Part shown: piece after piece, positions 12,896 to 25,041 of the stretch | Layout of the letters: each line of letters begins with the position of its first letter | How positions within the stretch are numbered: position 1 is the first letter of the stretch | NCBI GenBank assembly: GCA_003667245.1 | Contig: RCNN01000095.1 | Location: 54,143-118,142, forward strand | Reading direction: 5' to 3' | Source: Heterostelium multicystogenum | Taxonomy: Eukaryota > Evosea > Eumycetozoa > Acytosteliales > Acytosteliaceae | DNA: 64,000 nucleotides | Translations under genes and position numbers: made by a program | Notes under the pieces: generated by a model | The model's input: only the letters and a program-made list of their open reading frames with translations | Database searches by the model: none | What the model was told of the DNA's origin: nothing

Positions 12896-15248
12896 TCTAG
12901 AAGCAATTGTGTGTAGCCTATTACTCCTAAAAATAAACCTACCTACCTTTACTAAAAGCTATATCTAATTATAAACCAATCTGAGTAGAAACCTACAATT
13001 GTTCACTAACTCAGAAACTGCAAAATTATTATTGTTATTATTATTATACTAATCTAACTTTCTAATTTTCTGATTGCAATTCTATTCTACCTCTATTTTC
13101 CTAAATTGTAGTTATAACCTGAACCAAAGCTTTCTAACTAATCAAAAATCGTAAATTAATAAAATATCTATATTATAAAGCTACTCCTGGTAATGAGGTG
13201 GGTGCTGACGAGGATGAAGTGGAAGTTGTGTGATCTGTCCTGCTGATTATTATTATTTATTATTATTATTATTAAATATTAAATTCTCTTTAAATAATAA
13301 GAAAATAAACTTGTTGTTGGTGTGTTGATTCCAAATAAAAGCCTTTAGAAATACCAATCACCAAATTAATTAACACCAAATCGCAGTCGTCTTGGACTTT
13401 GAAGCAACACAGGGTAGAGATGTTGAGGTGTACCACTATTAAATTTAAGTAAAAAAAATGAAAAAATAATAAACAAAAAAAGTAAAGGAAATGGATGATG
13501 CAGTCATCAGGTGCCTACATCATACTGCCATCTCATGATTTTGTCGAATTTGTACATATACAGGAATGTTTGGTTCTCAAAATTTGATGGTGTTTTTGGG
13601 GTTTCTTTCAGATTCTTTGTTCTTTGCCTGGTAGATCTTGTTGAGTTATGAAGTAAACTTTAAGGATATTATTTTTCAAGCACCCAATTTTTCATTGATT
13701 GTTGTGACAACAACAACATAGGGGATAGATATTAATGATGAGTTTGCAAAACTTAAAAACTATGGAGATGTTTGAAAAAATCAGACAACCAAAAATTGTC
13801 GTGTCATCGCATTGCTTGGAGGGGTTTTATGTGATGAAGTATGGTTGTGGTATTTGGGACAAATGCTGACATAAAATGGTGGGTAGATCGACATTAGCAC
13901 CACTGCAAATTTGAGCACATTAATCCACATTTTTATGCATTATTTAAAAATTTATACAAATGAGATGAATCTTTTTTTTATGATTTAATTTTGATTTTTT
14001 GTTTTTGATTTTGCTTTTTTGATTCTTAATATTGCACAATATTGAGAAAGCGAGGGACCTCTTACTAGTAAATAATGATTCAATGTGGAGCAGAATGAGT
14101 GAGTAAACAAACCAAGCAGCACAGCAATAAATATCGTCAAACAACCAAACAAAGCACAACCTCAGAAATATCAAAAGGATATATTGGAGGCGGAATGATC
14201 AGACAGACAATTTGTTTTATTACGACCAAAGTGGAAGAAGTGAAAGTAAAGTTGTTATTGTAATTGTGGTTTTATTTGACCAGAGTTGGGATCAATCTAT
14301 TGATTTGTGTGGTTTGGTTTGCATCATCATCATCATCATCACAGTCTTTCCGACAAAACAAAAGAAAAGTAACAAGATAATAATATCTTTTTTGTTAATT
14401 GTTTAAACAATATATACAAATTAGGTTATTTTTCAATTGTTTTATATAGATATAGATATGTGTAGTTATTGACAACAAATGCTGAGAGATGATAATATTT
14501 GAAAGTAGTAATAGATAGATAATTTAACTTACATCAAAAAGAATGTAAACAACAAACTCACAAGTTAAACCCAAAAGAGTGCAATTGTATTTATTGTGTT
14601 GTTTATCTTTCTGATTTCCTTCATCTTTTGTTGGAAATCTAAAATTATCGAAAAAGAAGAAAAAAATTTACAAATATCCTTTGATATTATTAAAAAAAAG
14701 CAAACAACGTCATCGAATAATTCTCACTTGCCAGTTCACAACAACAACAACTGGGGAAATCGATGAGGTTTTAAATAGTTGAAGTGATGACGAATTCATC
14801 TAACTGTTGTAAATTAATTGTTCAAAATTTGTCAATTTTAAGAATCCAATCATAGCTGTTGAAGAACGCTGATTATTTCAGTTTATATTTTTGGATTTAA
14901 TATGATAATAATAATGTTGACTTGGAAGCACTCATTACAAAAGCCACAATAAGAAAACGAACCATCCATTAGCTTTTACCAACTCAAATTTGGAGGTGGA
15001 TAAAGGTTGATTTTGACATGATAAAATAAAAGATGTTCTTTGGATTTTAAGTGACCATTGTTTGAGGTTATTTTTGTTAGTTTTAAACTGTTCACCTTTA
15101 AACATATGTTATTTAGACTAACATAACATGATTTTACATAAAAACATAGTGCACCTAATCAGTAGACCATTGATATCTAAGTTCTTTTTTAAAAATCATT
15201 GTGTTTCAAAATCCCAGATTTTAAACTATTATTGTACAAACAATCTAA

Positions 15249-16612
15249 ATGATTCAAAATTAAAAGGTAGGTATAAGTCCTTTCCAAACACTAAGAATTA
15301 ATATTAAACTATCTCTTTTTGTTAATAGTATATTCCTGGGGATGTGGATCGAATGGAAAATGTAAATATAAAATTAACATTTCAAAGAAATTGATAATCA
15401 GAAGTATTTGTGAATATTGATATTGATTGTATTAATATTTATTGGTTCCAACAAAACTAAAAAGTGGGACATAGAAATAATGTAACACAAATTATTAAAC
15501 CAACTCTGATTGAAGATCTACTGTACGATAATATAACAAATATAAGCTGTGGTACAACTTGTTCGCTTTTTTCAACCGACAAATCTCGATTGTATGGATG
15601 TGGAAATAATGCTTATGGACAATTGATTGTTGGAAATGGTAGAATTCCAGAGTTGGAGAGTATTCAACTAATAGATGAAGATTTCCACAAACAAATCCAA
15701 GGAAAGAACTTGGTACAAACTGGCAAGTGGTACTTACCACAATGGAGCAGTGTTTGACGATGGAAGTGTGTATCTTTGGGGTAGTGGTAACAGTGGTCAA
15801 ATTGGAGCTTCCAAATACGCAAGACTCCAGTTTCAGCCTTTGTTGAATACAAAGTTATCCAACCTTGGCACCAAACAGATATCACTCGGATCTACATTCT
15901 CTTTGGCCCTGACAAATGATGGTGACATCTATTCTTTTGGTTCCTCGATGTTCAATGAGCTAGGACATGATTCAGAATATACTGAGCGTGTACCAAAGAA
16001 AATAGTAACAAATCACAGTTTTACATCTATTGCATCAGGTTATTTCCATTCAATTGCCTTGACTAATGATGGCAAGGTGATAGTATGGGGACGAAATCAG
16101 GAGGGTCAATGCAAACCAGTGGAGAAAGGTATGGAAAAAGGTTGCTACTCTGGCTTAGTGGAGCTAGATCTCTCTCAGGTAGATGGAAAAGTGATTCAAG
16201 TGGGATGTGGTAGTTTCTCAAGCTACATTTTGACCGACTCTGGAAATATGTATTCTATGGGATCGAATAGTCACGGTCAAGTATGTTACAATTGTAAATG
16301 ATATCTTAGATCTCAACTATTAATCAATTCTACAATATTTTAGTTGGGAGTTGGAAAAGATTTCAAGTTTGGAGAGTTGAATCATATAAAATCATTATCG
16401 AGCATACAAAAGTTTTGGACGGGTCATCAATATGTTATTGCAAAAGATAGCCATGATAAGTGCTATGGTTGGGGATCCAATTACGACTTTCAGCTAGCAA
16501 GTGAGAAGCGATGTGTCTATGATCATCCGATTCAATTAGATAATTTGTCAGCTATTGGCATTGTAGAGCAATTGCTGTATCGGTCACACATGCTGTAGCA
16601 CTCACAAGATGA
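15249..16612 (+). CDS. RCC1-repeat beta-propeller protein, frame interrupted
   Basis: RCC1 repeats fold into a seven-bladed propeller, found in Ran exchange factors and in many proteins of other function. Repeats seen in order: YSWGCGSNGK (exon starting about 15332), LYGCGNNAYGQL, VYLWGSGNSGQIG, IYSFGSSMFNELG, VIVWGRNQEGQ, MYSMGSNSHGQ, then after an intron (16280-16343) CYGWGSNYDFQLA. Length about 390 residues, the propeller alone with no extra domain. Three single-base problems are visible: the first exon (ATG at 15249) needs one more A to read MIQKLKVYSWG; the frame slips near 15717 between KNLVQ and LASGTYHNG; and it slips again near 16565 before AVSVTHAVALT. Because repeat spacing is preserved, these look like base-level errors rather than decay. 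Whether it acts on Ran is not shown. Confidence 0.75.
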
Positions 16613-17777
16613 CGGTGATGATAGTAGTTGTTTGCAGTGTGAGTGAATGGAGTATGGGTAATCATTTAAATTTAAACAAATTTATCTGTTATCATGGCAA
16701 CACAACAATCCAATCATTTGTTAAGATACATTTTGTTTATCATAACAGTTTGATTGAATATTAATATTCTCTGAAATAAATAATATTTGAATTAATATAT
16801 TATTAATAATAATAATATAAATCGGGAATCAAATATATATTGTTTTAACCATTTTTTTGAATTATGGTACTGTCATATACAGAATGTATGAGTATTCAGT
16901 ATTTAAATTGCGCAGTCGATGACAATAGATCATGATTGTTTGATTGATTAGACTATCATAAATTTCAACAACAATGCACACAATTGTAAACATTGGAAAA
17001 GACATGATAAAATTTAATATTTCTTGAAATATTTTAGTATTTGTAATTTATAAGTGCAACGTAAACTAGAATTTAAAATTGTTTACAGGTTAATCATAAC
17101 ATACAGCTGATAAAGATAGATAGATATTGAGAATTGAATGATATTATTAATAAACCATTAATCACAAACAAAAGTTTGTTTTTTAATAATTAGACAGATT
17201 GATTGTTTTTATTATATTACAAATTTATTAAGTGGGTTTTCAATCATTAATATCAAAATAGATACTCCTCTTTCATTAGAATGGGTTAAACTAGGTTAAA
17301 TTGAAAGGTGTTAGTGAAATAAAAATCTAAATATAACTTTTGTATATGTGTGTAATCATTTCTCTAATACGTCATATGGGAAATCATTTGGTTTGAAAGA
17401 AAATGATGGGAATTAAAATAATAATTAGATGTCTTGATGTTTTAGATGTCATATTGCTATTGAAATAGGGGTTTCCCTTAAAGTATTTCCAAATTATCTA
17501 GCAAAATTTATAAAAACAGTATTATCGAATGATTGACTTACCATCAGAATACTCACTTAATAATGAGATCTGATTGGGCAGACGACTCTTTACTTGCTTT
17601 CAATACATTGTTTTTGGGTTTGTAAATAATATCCATAGAGTTTTGACACCAATTGGAAACTCTATAAAAGCCAAGTCAAAAATCCATTTTATTCATCAAA
17701 TCAAACAAACAATCAAATTAAAAGTTAAATTTAAAATTACTTTAATTACTATTACTTTCTAATATTACTCTGTAAAA
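16613..17777. other. Intergenic spacer, no gene seen
   Basis: AT-rich DNA between two plus-strand genes. It holds the RCC1 3' flank and the promoter of the small gene at 17778. No coherent reading frame, tRNA or repeat was recognised. Confidence 0.55.
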
Positions 17778-18029
17778 ATGTTGTACAGTAAGTAAAATGA
17801 TATCCAATTCATTCAAAGGTTGATATTAAAAGTAATTTATCTCGATTCAATAGAATCAATCTCTCAATTGTTCTCCAACTCCACCTCCCAAACCAAGAGT
17901 ACCACTACCGGTTCAGTTGGAATGAATGCCATGCAATCCTCAAGCCAAGTTGCTTTGCTCAAGGCCAACATTGATTGCTTGAACGTTCTCGATATCATCA
18001 CTGCTGACAATATCAGAGTTAACCTCTAA
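17778..18029 (+). CDS. Small 61-residue Ser/Thr/Gln-rich protein with a 10-nt first exon
   Basis: A first exon of 10 nt (ATGTTGTACA, 17778-17787) joins across a short intron (GTAAGT...TCAATAG) to an exon at 17854-18029. The spliced product begins MLYKSISQLFSNSTSQTKST and ends in LLKANIDCLNVLDIITADNI followed by RVNL. The N-terminal half is Ser/Thr-rich and disordered; the C-terminal half looks ordered, with one Cys. No signal peptide or membrane segment is visible. Dictyostelids have several families of very short proteins with tiny first exons and this looks like one, but I cannot give it a name or function. The unspliced alternative (start at 17820) would replace the first residues with a less plausible leader. 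It stands alone in a gene-poor stretch. Confidence 0.6.
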
Positions 18030-20596
18030 ACTAAATGATTCCAAAATCCAGTGTCATTTTTCCTATGTTTATAAATAAATTTAATTTATTTCATTTTTTA
18101 TTTTAAATAACTATATGCTTTATTAATTAAGATTGTCATTCCTAGTCTTTGGAAGTTTAAGTTTAAAAGTTAACATTAATAAATGAACAAATAAAACAAT
18201 AATAATAACTAGATGTTGATTGAAACAAATTTAATTTGTCTGAATAAAGGTATTTAGAGAGTAATATAAAAAAATAAGAATAAGAATAAATGTATTTCTC
18301 ACGGTGAACAAATTCCTGAACTAAACAAGAATAAACCAAGGGTATTTTAATGTTGAAGGGTTTGTAGAGTTTAAATCCAGATGAATTATAGATTAGTTTA
18401 TGATAATTGATATTGTCCGTGTAGGTGTAGCTGGCAATGAGTAGATGTAAAGTTTCAAAATTTTGCCAGTGGAATACTATATAAAATTCAAGATGAAATG
18501 ACAACGTTTTCAATCATTTTATTTATTTAAGATTGCATTTTGAGTAGGTTTTTTATATTACTATTCATTATGCAGTGCACACATATGACATAGTATTGAT
18601 TTAATATTCCAAAGAAGAATGGATAATCATGTAGTATTTATTATTAAATCAAGTTGATCACGTGATTTTCTGGTTATTGTTTTTACACGACTTCAATAAT
18701 TTCGGATAGGTGTTTCGTGGTGATTGGCAAACAAACCAACATGCAAAATATATATAAGTATTTAGGAGAGTACCATGTTCACAACTTTACTACTTTAAAA
18801 ACTAGATATTTTTGGAAAAACAATTTGACATTTGTATAATTTACTTATTTCTAATATTAATATTAATGAGTGCTCTGCTGCTGCTACTGCTGTTGCGTAA
18901 TTTATTTTTACAAATAACGTTGTTTTTTGAATGAAATCAATGTATTTAAAAAAAATATAGTGAGAAGAGAAAATGATATTACCAGTTGTTACTAGTTGTG
19001 TTTGTTGTTGGACATCTCATTCAAAACAACAACAACAACAAAAACAAAAACAAAACTCACCCTCTGAAAAAACACGCAAACACACTAAACCTTTATTATT
19101 GGTGAGTTTATCATTTGACATGGAATGCTTGACTGTAGTCAACCTTTTATTTTTATTTGTTGTTTTTTTATGAGATTCCAAACAAACTCAAATAGTAAAT
19201 ACAAATCGTTAAAAAAAATCAAAATTGTTATTTAATTTATCAAATAGGTGTTGTCAAGGAAACAAAGAAAATGCGAATAAATTAAAAAACTAGTTTAGAA
19301 TTTAATGCATCTTCATTTAGACTACTGTTGTTAAAGAAAAAAACTTATTTTTAGTTAGTTAATTATCTTAATTGTTATTTTAATAATATTAATAATAATA
19401 ATAAAACTATTAATTAAAGATATATTAAATATTTATTTACAGTAATATCAATACAACTATACTACAATTCCTTTTATATTTATTTAATTAATAGTCGAAT
19501 TTGATTTTCCCAAATTAATTAATGTTAACGGTTAAGCAACTTATAAAAGTAAATAGAAACAACAGCAACAACAACAACAACCACCATAGAAACAATAAAA
19601 GAAACAATAATACCACTTTCTAAATACTATAATATTTGCATATATATTATAAAAATAATACAAATCCTAATTAAATTAATCAATTAATTAATTAATTAAT
19701 AAATATTAATTTAACTAATAATAATAATTTGATGAATTAAGAATTGTTGATACCATAATAAATGAGCATAATATATATTATTCCACATCATGTAGCTACT
19801 CTACTTTATCAATCCATCTAACAAATAGCATCATCAAGCACCCCATCTCATTTTAAGGGAATTAACAAAAAAAAATAGCTAAAACGTATCACTTTCATAC
19901 ACCTTAACACAAGAATTCATACATACAACACATTCAACCTAAACTAAACCTACATATGACTACATATCCAAAGTAAAGTTACATGCAAAAACAAATATAT
20001 AAGGATCAAAGCGAATATTTAACCAAATTTTATTAAATAATAACAATTAAAACCAAGTTAGCAAGAACAAAGCTGATAGAATTTCTAATCGATCCCATTA
20101 GTTTCATTTTATTATGTTTTTTACTTGAGGTGCACCTTTTTCATTTTCAAAACTTGAAAACAGCACACTCACCCACCCATTTAAAAATGTTAAATTGTGA
20201 TTTATTATTGGTTTTTTAACTAAATTTATTCTAAATTCAAAAAGCAGATAGATATATTTAGAGTTGCAAAAAGTCAATAGCATAAACATTAAAACCCAGC
20301 AGCCAATAAAATAAGAATACTCAATTCCAGTTTATTTATTAGCTACTATTATTTTTTATTATTATTAGAAGTGATAGAGACTATTAGGTTTGAACTAGAC
20401 TAGCTAGACTATTAGGATTGATTGCTGTAGTACCTTCTCTTTACTCTTTAGTAAAGTGCAGCAGTCTTTTATACATCCATAGACCCGTTGACCTAGTTTT
20501 GTTTGCTTTTTGTTGCTTAGACAAGACAAAAATAATAGCTAGGCAAACATAACAGGAGCCAAACCTATATATTACTGTACTCCAGTAGTTGCGGTC
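18030..20596. other. Long AT-rich gene-free region
   Basis: About 2.6 kb between the small gene and the AGC kinase gene. It contains CAA and AAC runs (about 19025-19050, 19560-19585), a TTAA-rich tract near 19680-19700 and ATT/AAT tracts. A 116-codon minus-strand frame (18163-18513) is Phe/Tyr-rich and looks like AT-rich chance sequence. The right end must hold the kinase promoter. Confidence 0.5.
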
Positions 20597-23500
20597 ATGG
20601 AGAATATAATCGATGTATATATTGATCACAACAAAAGTCAAAAAATGTTAGAACCAAACGAAGGTCCTCCATACACCAAGAACCACCTGAAAAGAGAGTG
20701 AGTTGATGGATCAATTGATTAGTTCAGTTGGGCGCTCTCCATATTAATATTTATATCACAGATATATAGATGCATTTAATTCAAATAATAATAGTCTGCT
20801 GCAAAATGGTTCAACAGATTCACAGGATATAAATAATAATAGAATACAAAATGATAATGTAAATAATATCAATGGTGTTAATGAATATAGTAACAAATCC
20901 GTAAATAGTGGTTATCTAGGGAACCAACAGCACTCACCCAAAAGTCAGAGGATACATCCTCCTATTGTAAATAACGAAATAGATTCATTACCAATATCAA
21001 CTACTCATCCACAACAACTACAGCAGCAGCAACAACTTCAAAGCAATAATTTCACAGCTAATAATAGTAATAGTAATAATAATAATAACAATAATAATTA
21101 TATATATGGTTGCAATAGTAACCATGTTGCCAATGCCAAAAATATAAATAGTAATAATATTAATAATCTATATAACACTCCAACTTACTTTGAAAACGAC
21201 TCTGGCAAAGTGGTTCCCTCCATTCTGGTCAGTAAAAGTGGGAGCAATGAATCTATTACCTCTCCGATTACAACAACGGACGACTCTAAAATCCTGAACA
21301 ACACTAACAGGACTACTACTAGTTATTGTATACCCAATTCCACGTCGTCACCTTTGAAAATGGTGGAAGTCGGTAATGCAACCCTATCTACTTATACCCC
21401 ACCTCTGCTGCCACAACAGCAACAACAAATCCAACAATCTCAACAACAAATACAGCAGATACAACAAATCCAACAACAACAGCAGCAGCTAATACAGCAG
21501 CAGCAAATACAGCAGCAGATACAACAACAAATACAACAACAGTCACTTCCTCAACCTTCATCCCTTTCAATTTCACAATCTATCTTGCCCGATATACCTG
21601 ATATGGATTCAATCTCACTACATCCGGTTATTATCAACTATCTTTACATTTCTGCGTCTCAAATTCATAAGAATCTAGGTGTTTTATGTGATGTATGTAA
21701 TTTGACTTATTGAAGAGAATGACATCAATTTTCTAATATTACATTCATAATAGTTTATGGAACAGTCTAGCGATGGAACAAGGATGTTACTAAAATCGAG
21801 CTATCTAAAGTCAGCCTTTGAAATTATAGAAAAGCTAAGTGGTACTCTTGGCTCGTGCTTAGTTGCTAATAATTTGGTTAAAGACAGCAAATGGTAGTGG
21901 AAATATGAATAATATTAATATAAATAATCAACCTCAGCAACCTCAGCCATATTACACAACCGCTCAACAAAGACTACCTATTTACCCACCTTCTAAAATC
22001 GAAAATTTACCTCCTCAACTTATTCACCAGTCTCTATCTCACCCACCAGTACCACAGCAGCAACCAACTACTACAACAACTACTATAAACTCACAGTTAG
22101 CACAACAGCAGGCTCAAGAGCTTCACCAGAAGATGACACAGATCCAACAACAACAAGCATTAATGAATCACTATCAACATATCCAACACCAACAACAACA
22201 ACATCAACAAATGGCACATCAAATGCAGATTCAACAACAAATGCAACAACAGCTTCAACCAAATATAGTAAATACCCCGAATCAAACAATGATTCCTCAA
22301 CTCAGTGTGCCATCAACAACATCTCAGAACCTTTCTCCATCTCATTCACCTCAGAGACAATGCTCGCCACAATCTGTTTCTCCTCTTCCCTCTCAACAGT
22401 CAACTTCCACAGCATCTCAACAAAACAGTAATCTCAACTGTACAAGCCACTCCACTATTTCTACAATGCAAACAATCCAACAACTACAGCCAGCTCCAAC
22501 CATACCGCAAGAGGACCATTCACTTTTCTATCAACAACAAAATCACATTTCACAACTTCACCAAACAATCCAATCTATCCAACAAATTCAACAGCAGCAA
22601 GCAGTTCAAATTCAAAAGCAGCAACAATTACAGGCTCAGATGCAACAAAGTGCACTTCAACCATCCACGCCAAAAAAGAAGAAACCATCAAACAATTCTC
22701 AATCGGTGTTGTGGGCATTGAATGTTCCTGAGATTAGGAATGCAGTCATTGATTTCGGTACATCACAGCTCTCTGACTTTAGGTTACTTAACCTGCTAGG
22801 TTGTGGTTCTTTTGCGAAAGTACGGCTTTGTCAACACATTCCTACACGTCGTTTGTTTTGCATGAAGATACTCAACCAAAACAAAAATTATTCGTCTGAG
22901 ACAAGAAGCACATGTCTGCAGTGAAAAAGAAGTATTATTGGCAATCGATCACAGATATATAGTTAAATTGTAACTATCCATTATTTAATCCCAAATGTAA
23001 TTTAAATTTAAACTTACACAATCTATTTCCAGATATGCAACCTATAAGGACAAAAAATCTTTATATTTTCTTCAAGAGTATGTTCCAGGTGGTGAGCTAT
23101 TCGACCATATTAGATCAAATAGAAGCTTATCTCTCAAGGTTACAAGATTGTATGCCGCAGAAATTATTTTGGCATTGGAGTACCTGCATTCTGAAGGAAT
23201 TATCTACAGAGACCTCAAACCTGAGAATCTTTTGATCGATCTCGATGGGCATATAAAGTTAACAGACTTTGGATTCGCCAAAAAAATCCTTGATGACACC
23301 AAGAGTATGTGTGGTACACCAGAATATATAGCACCTGAAATTTTGTCGGGACACGGACATGGTAAATCAGTGGACTGGTGGTCACTTGGTATTCTCATTT
23401 ACGAAATGCTTGTAGGAGTACCTCCATTCATTGGGGATCAACACAATCATATTTTCAAATTGGTACGTGAGTGCGAGATCTCCAAGAAGATACCCGCTGG

Positions 23501-23801
23501 TTTTGACCCATTGGCTCGAGACCTCATTGAGAAATTGGTCGTCGTTGATATCGATCGTCGTCTGGGTTGTGGATGCAATGGCACGTTAGAAGTCAAAAAC
23601 CATCCATTTTTCGAGTCTATAGATTGGAAGTCACTTGAGACGAACACAGACAAAGGCCCATTAACACCTAAGCTTCGTACTTCTCTGGATAGTGATGACA
23701 TCAACATTGACGATGAAGACTCTGAAGATGACGACGATGAGTTTATTGATGCCTCTGATATTCTCAGAAAGAAGAAGACTGAGTTTTTCGAGAGATTTTA
23801 G
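20597..23801 (+). CDS. PKA-like AGC protein kinase with long Gln/Asn-rich N-terminus
   Basis: First in-frame ATG at 20597 ([14 protein letters not shown]; 20645 is an alternative), exon 1 ends about 20697, exon 2 starts 20762. Roughly 600 residues rich in Gln, Asn and Ser precede the kinase domain. Kinase motifs: [15 protein letters not shown]-site lysine in [37 protein letters not shown], activation loop [34 protein letters not shown]. The C-terminal tail ends FFERF, like the FxxF hydrophobic motif of PKA. Introns follow CDV (about 21693-21752) and VKL (about 22968-23033). Extra single A bases near 21889 and 22886 break the frame; removing them restores NGSGNMNN and [10 protein letters not shown]. 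The domain is PKA-like, but the activation-loop Ser and acidic tail insertion ([12 protein letters not shown]) argue against a plain PKA catalytic subunit. Confidence 0.88.
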
Positions 23802-24258
23802 TTAAGCTTCTATTTCCAGTTAAAGCAACAATTTCGATTTAACAAAGCAATTCATTTTTTAATGTAAAAATGATAGCTTTATTTGCAACAACAATCAACA
23901 TCTTTCCAAACGATAATAATGAATTATATTCTACTTTATGGTTAAACTATTTATATAGCTATATTCTATTTATTTAACACCAAACCAACTGCCACTACTA
24001 ACCAACTAACATTGTTATTGTTATTGCCATTGTCAAACTATCTCATCGCATAAATTTAGGAATTATGCAAAGGATTAGTGATAATCAAACAACCTGCCGT
24101 ATATTATTAAAGCAATAATTTTCTTTAATAAAATTGTATATTTAAAGTCATAAAGCAATGATTGCTTCGAGCAACAAACAAACAACTGATAGCTTTCGTA
24201 GCAAAAACAACAATTTATTTATTTACAATTGAGTGATATGTAAAAGTCATAATGCAAA
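23802..24258. other. Convergent 3' flanks
   Basis: AT-rich spacer between the stops of the AGC kinase (+) and Spc24 (-) genes. No gene or structured element seen. Confidence 0.55.
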
Positions 24259-25041
24259 TCATGACTGGTCAATCATATCCCACAGACGATCAGCTATTTC
24301 AAAACGATCTTCAATGACGGGATCCAATGATATTTTGGCAATCTTTCCATATTTTGGTTTCGACATGATGCCAGTGACAACATTGTTATCCTGAGTCATT
24401 GAGTTCTCACTTGGAATATCCCATCTAATTAAACTAATTGCACTATACAAAGCATATAAATGTCTAATGATTGATAAATATTGATTGGAGTATATATATT
24501 AGTATTTCAAATCTTGATTGTTGTTTGACATTGTTGTAGATAGTATTATTACTCTTGATAAGGTATAAGTTGATTCTTTTGTTTCTCAAGTTGATTCTCT
24601 CTTTCTTTTAGTTTAGCTGTTTGTTCTTTAGTAAGTGATAATGTCTTTTTCAATTCACTGATAAAATAAAGTCTGTTAGTATCGATCCCATTAGGTGACT
24701 TGGTCGAACTAATCAACGATGATATCATACGATATGTCATTTTCTAATTGATTGATACTCAGTTGAATGGCTCTACGCTGTTCTTGATATTGTCGTAGTT
24801 TCGAGTTGTGAACCTCCTCTGAATCCTCTCTGTTCATTTCATTCTTTTCGAAGGCAATAAGCTTTTGTGTTAGATCTTTTGCCACGATAGCCAGCTCATC
24901 TTGTTGTTGTTTAAATGTATTTGTAATCTCTTTATGTATATCTTGGGCATGTTCAATATTGGTAATCTCATTGTTTGCAACGAATGAATGTTTAATTTCA
25001 TCCATTACCAACAATAGTTCATTTGTATCGACGTCTCCCAT
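24259..25041 (-). CDS. spc24: Kinetochore protein Spc24
   Basis: Spc24 is one of the four subunits of the NDC80 complex, which links kinetochores to spindle microtubules; with Spc25 it forms the globular head that faces the chromosome. Three exons (25041-24731, 24657-24553, 24463-24259) join in frame to 206 residues, close to human Spc24. The first intron has a clear TACTAAC branch site. An N-terminal coiled coil (about residues 10-135, including QTAKLKERENQLEKQKNQ) is followed by the small C-terminal globular domain: SLIRWDIPSE, KISLDPVIEDRFEIADRLWD, ending MIDQS. This spacing (coiled coil, then I-x-W-D, then a final helix with LWDMID) matches Spc24 of other eukaryotes. The identification rests on that pattern, since Spc24 diverges fast. 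No frame slips. Confidence 0.8.

Larger units (their letters stand above)
9365..15248. other. Long gene-free region upstream of the bZIP gene
   Basis: No reading frame longer than about 85 codons in these 5.9 kb looks like protein; those that exist come from triplet repeats or AT-rich chance. Contents noted: a GCGATCGC palindrome near 9961, a pair of TGCTCAGC direct repeats near 10040-10065, (AAC)n near 10146-10172 and 10262-10287, G-rich hexamers near 10828-10870, (GTT)n near 11730, (TG)n near 12425, GATAGA-type purine repeats at 12846-12895, ATT tracts near 13250, and a somewhat more complex stretch at 13375-13880. It separates two divergent genes (bZIP on minus, RCC1 on plus), so it may hold extended regulatory DNA, untranslated exons or noncoding transcripts. 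Confidence 0.5.

Noticed and set aside
18163..18513. 116-residue minus-strand frame
   Set aside because: Phe/Tyr/Ile-rich composition typical of AT-rich chance sequence, no start context or family pattern.
21388..21576. Val/Ala-rich minus-strand frame
   Set aside because: Antisense of the CAA/CAG (Gln) runs in the AGC kinase leader.
20597..23801. Calling this gene pkaC
   Set aside because: The kinase domain is PKA-like, but glycine loop, activation loop and C-tail differ from the PKA catalytic subunit, so a symbol would be over-claimed.
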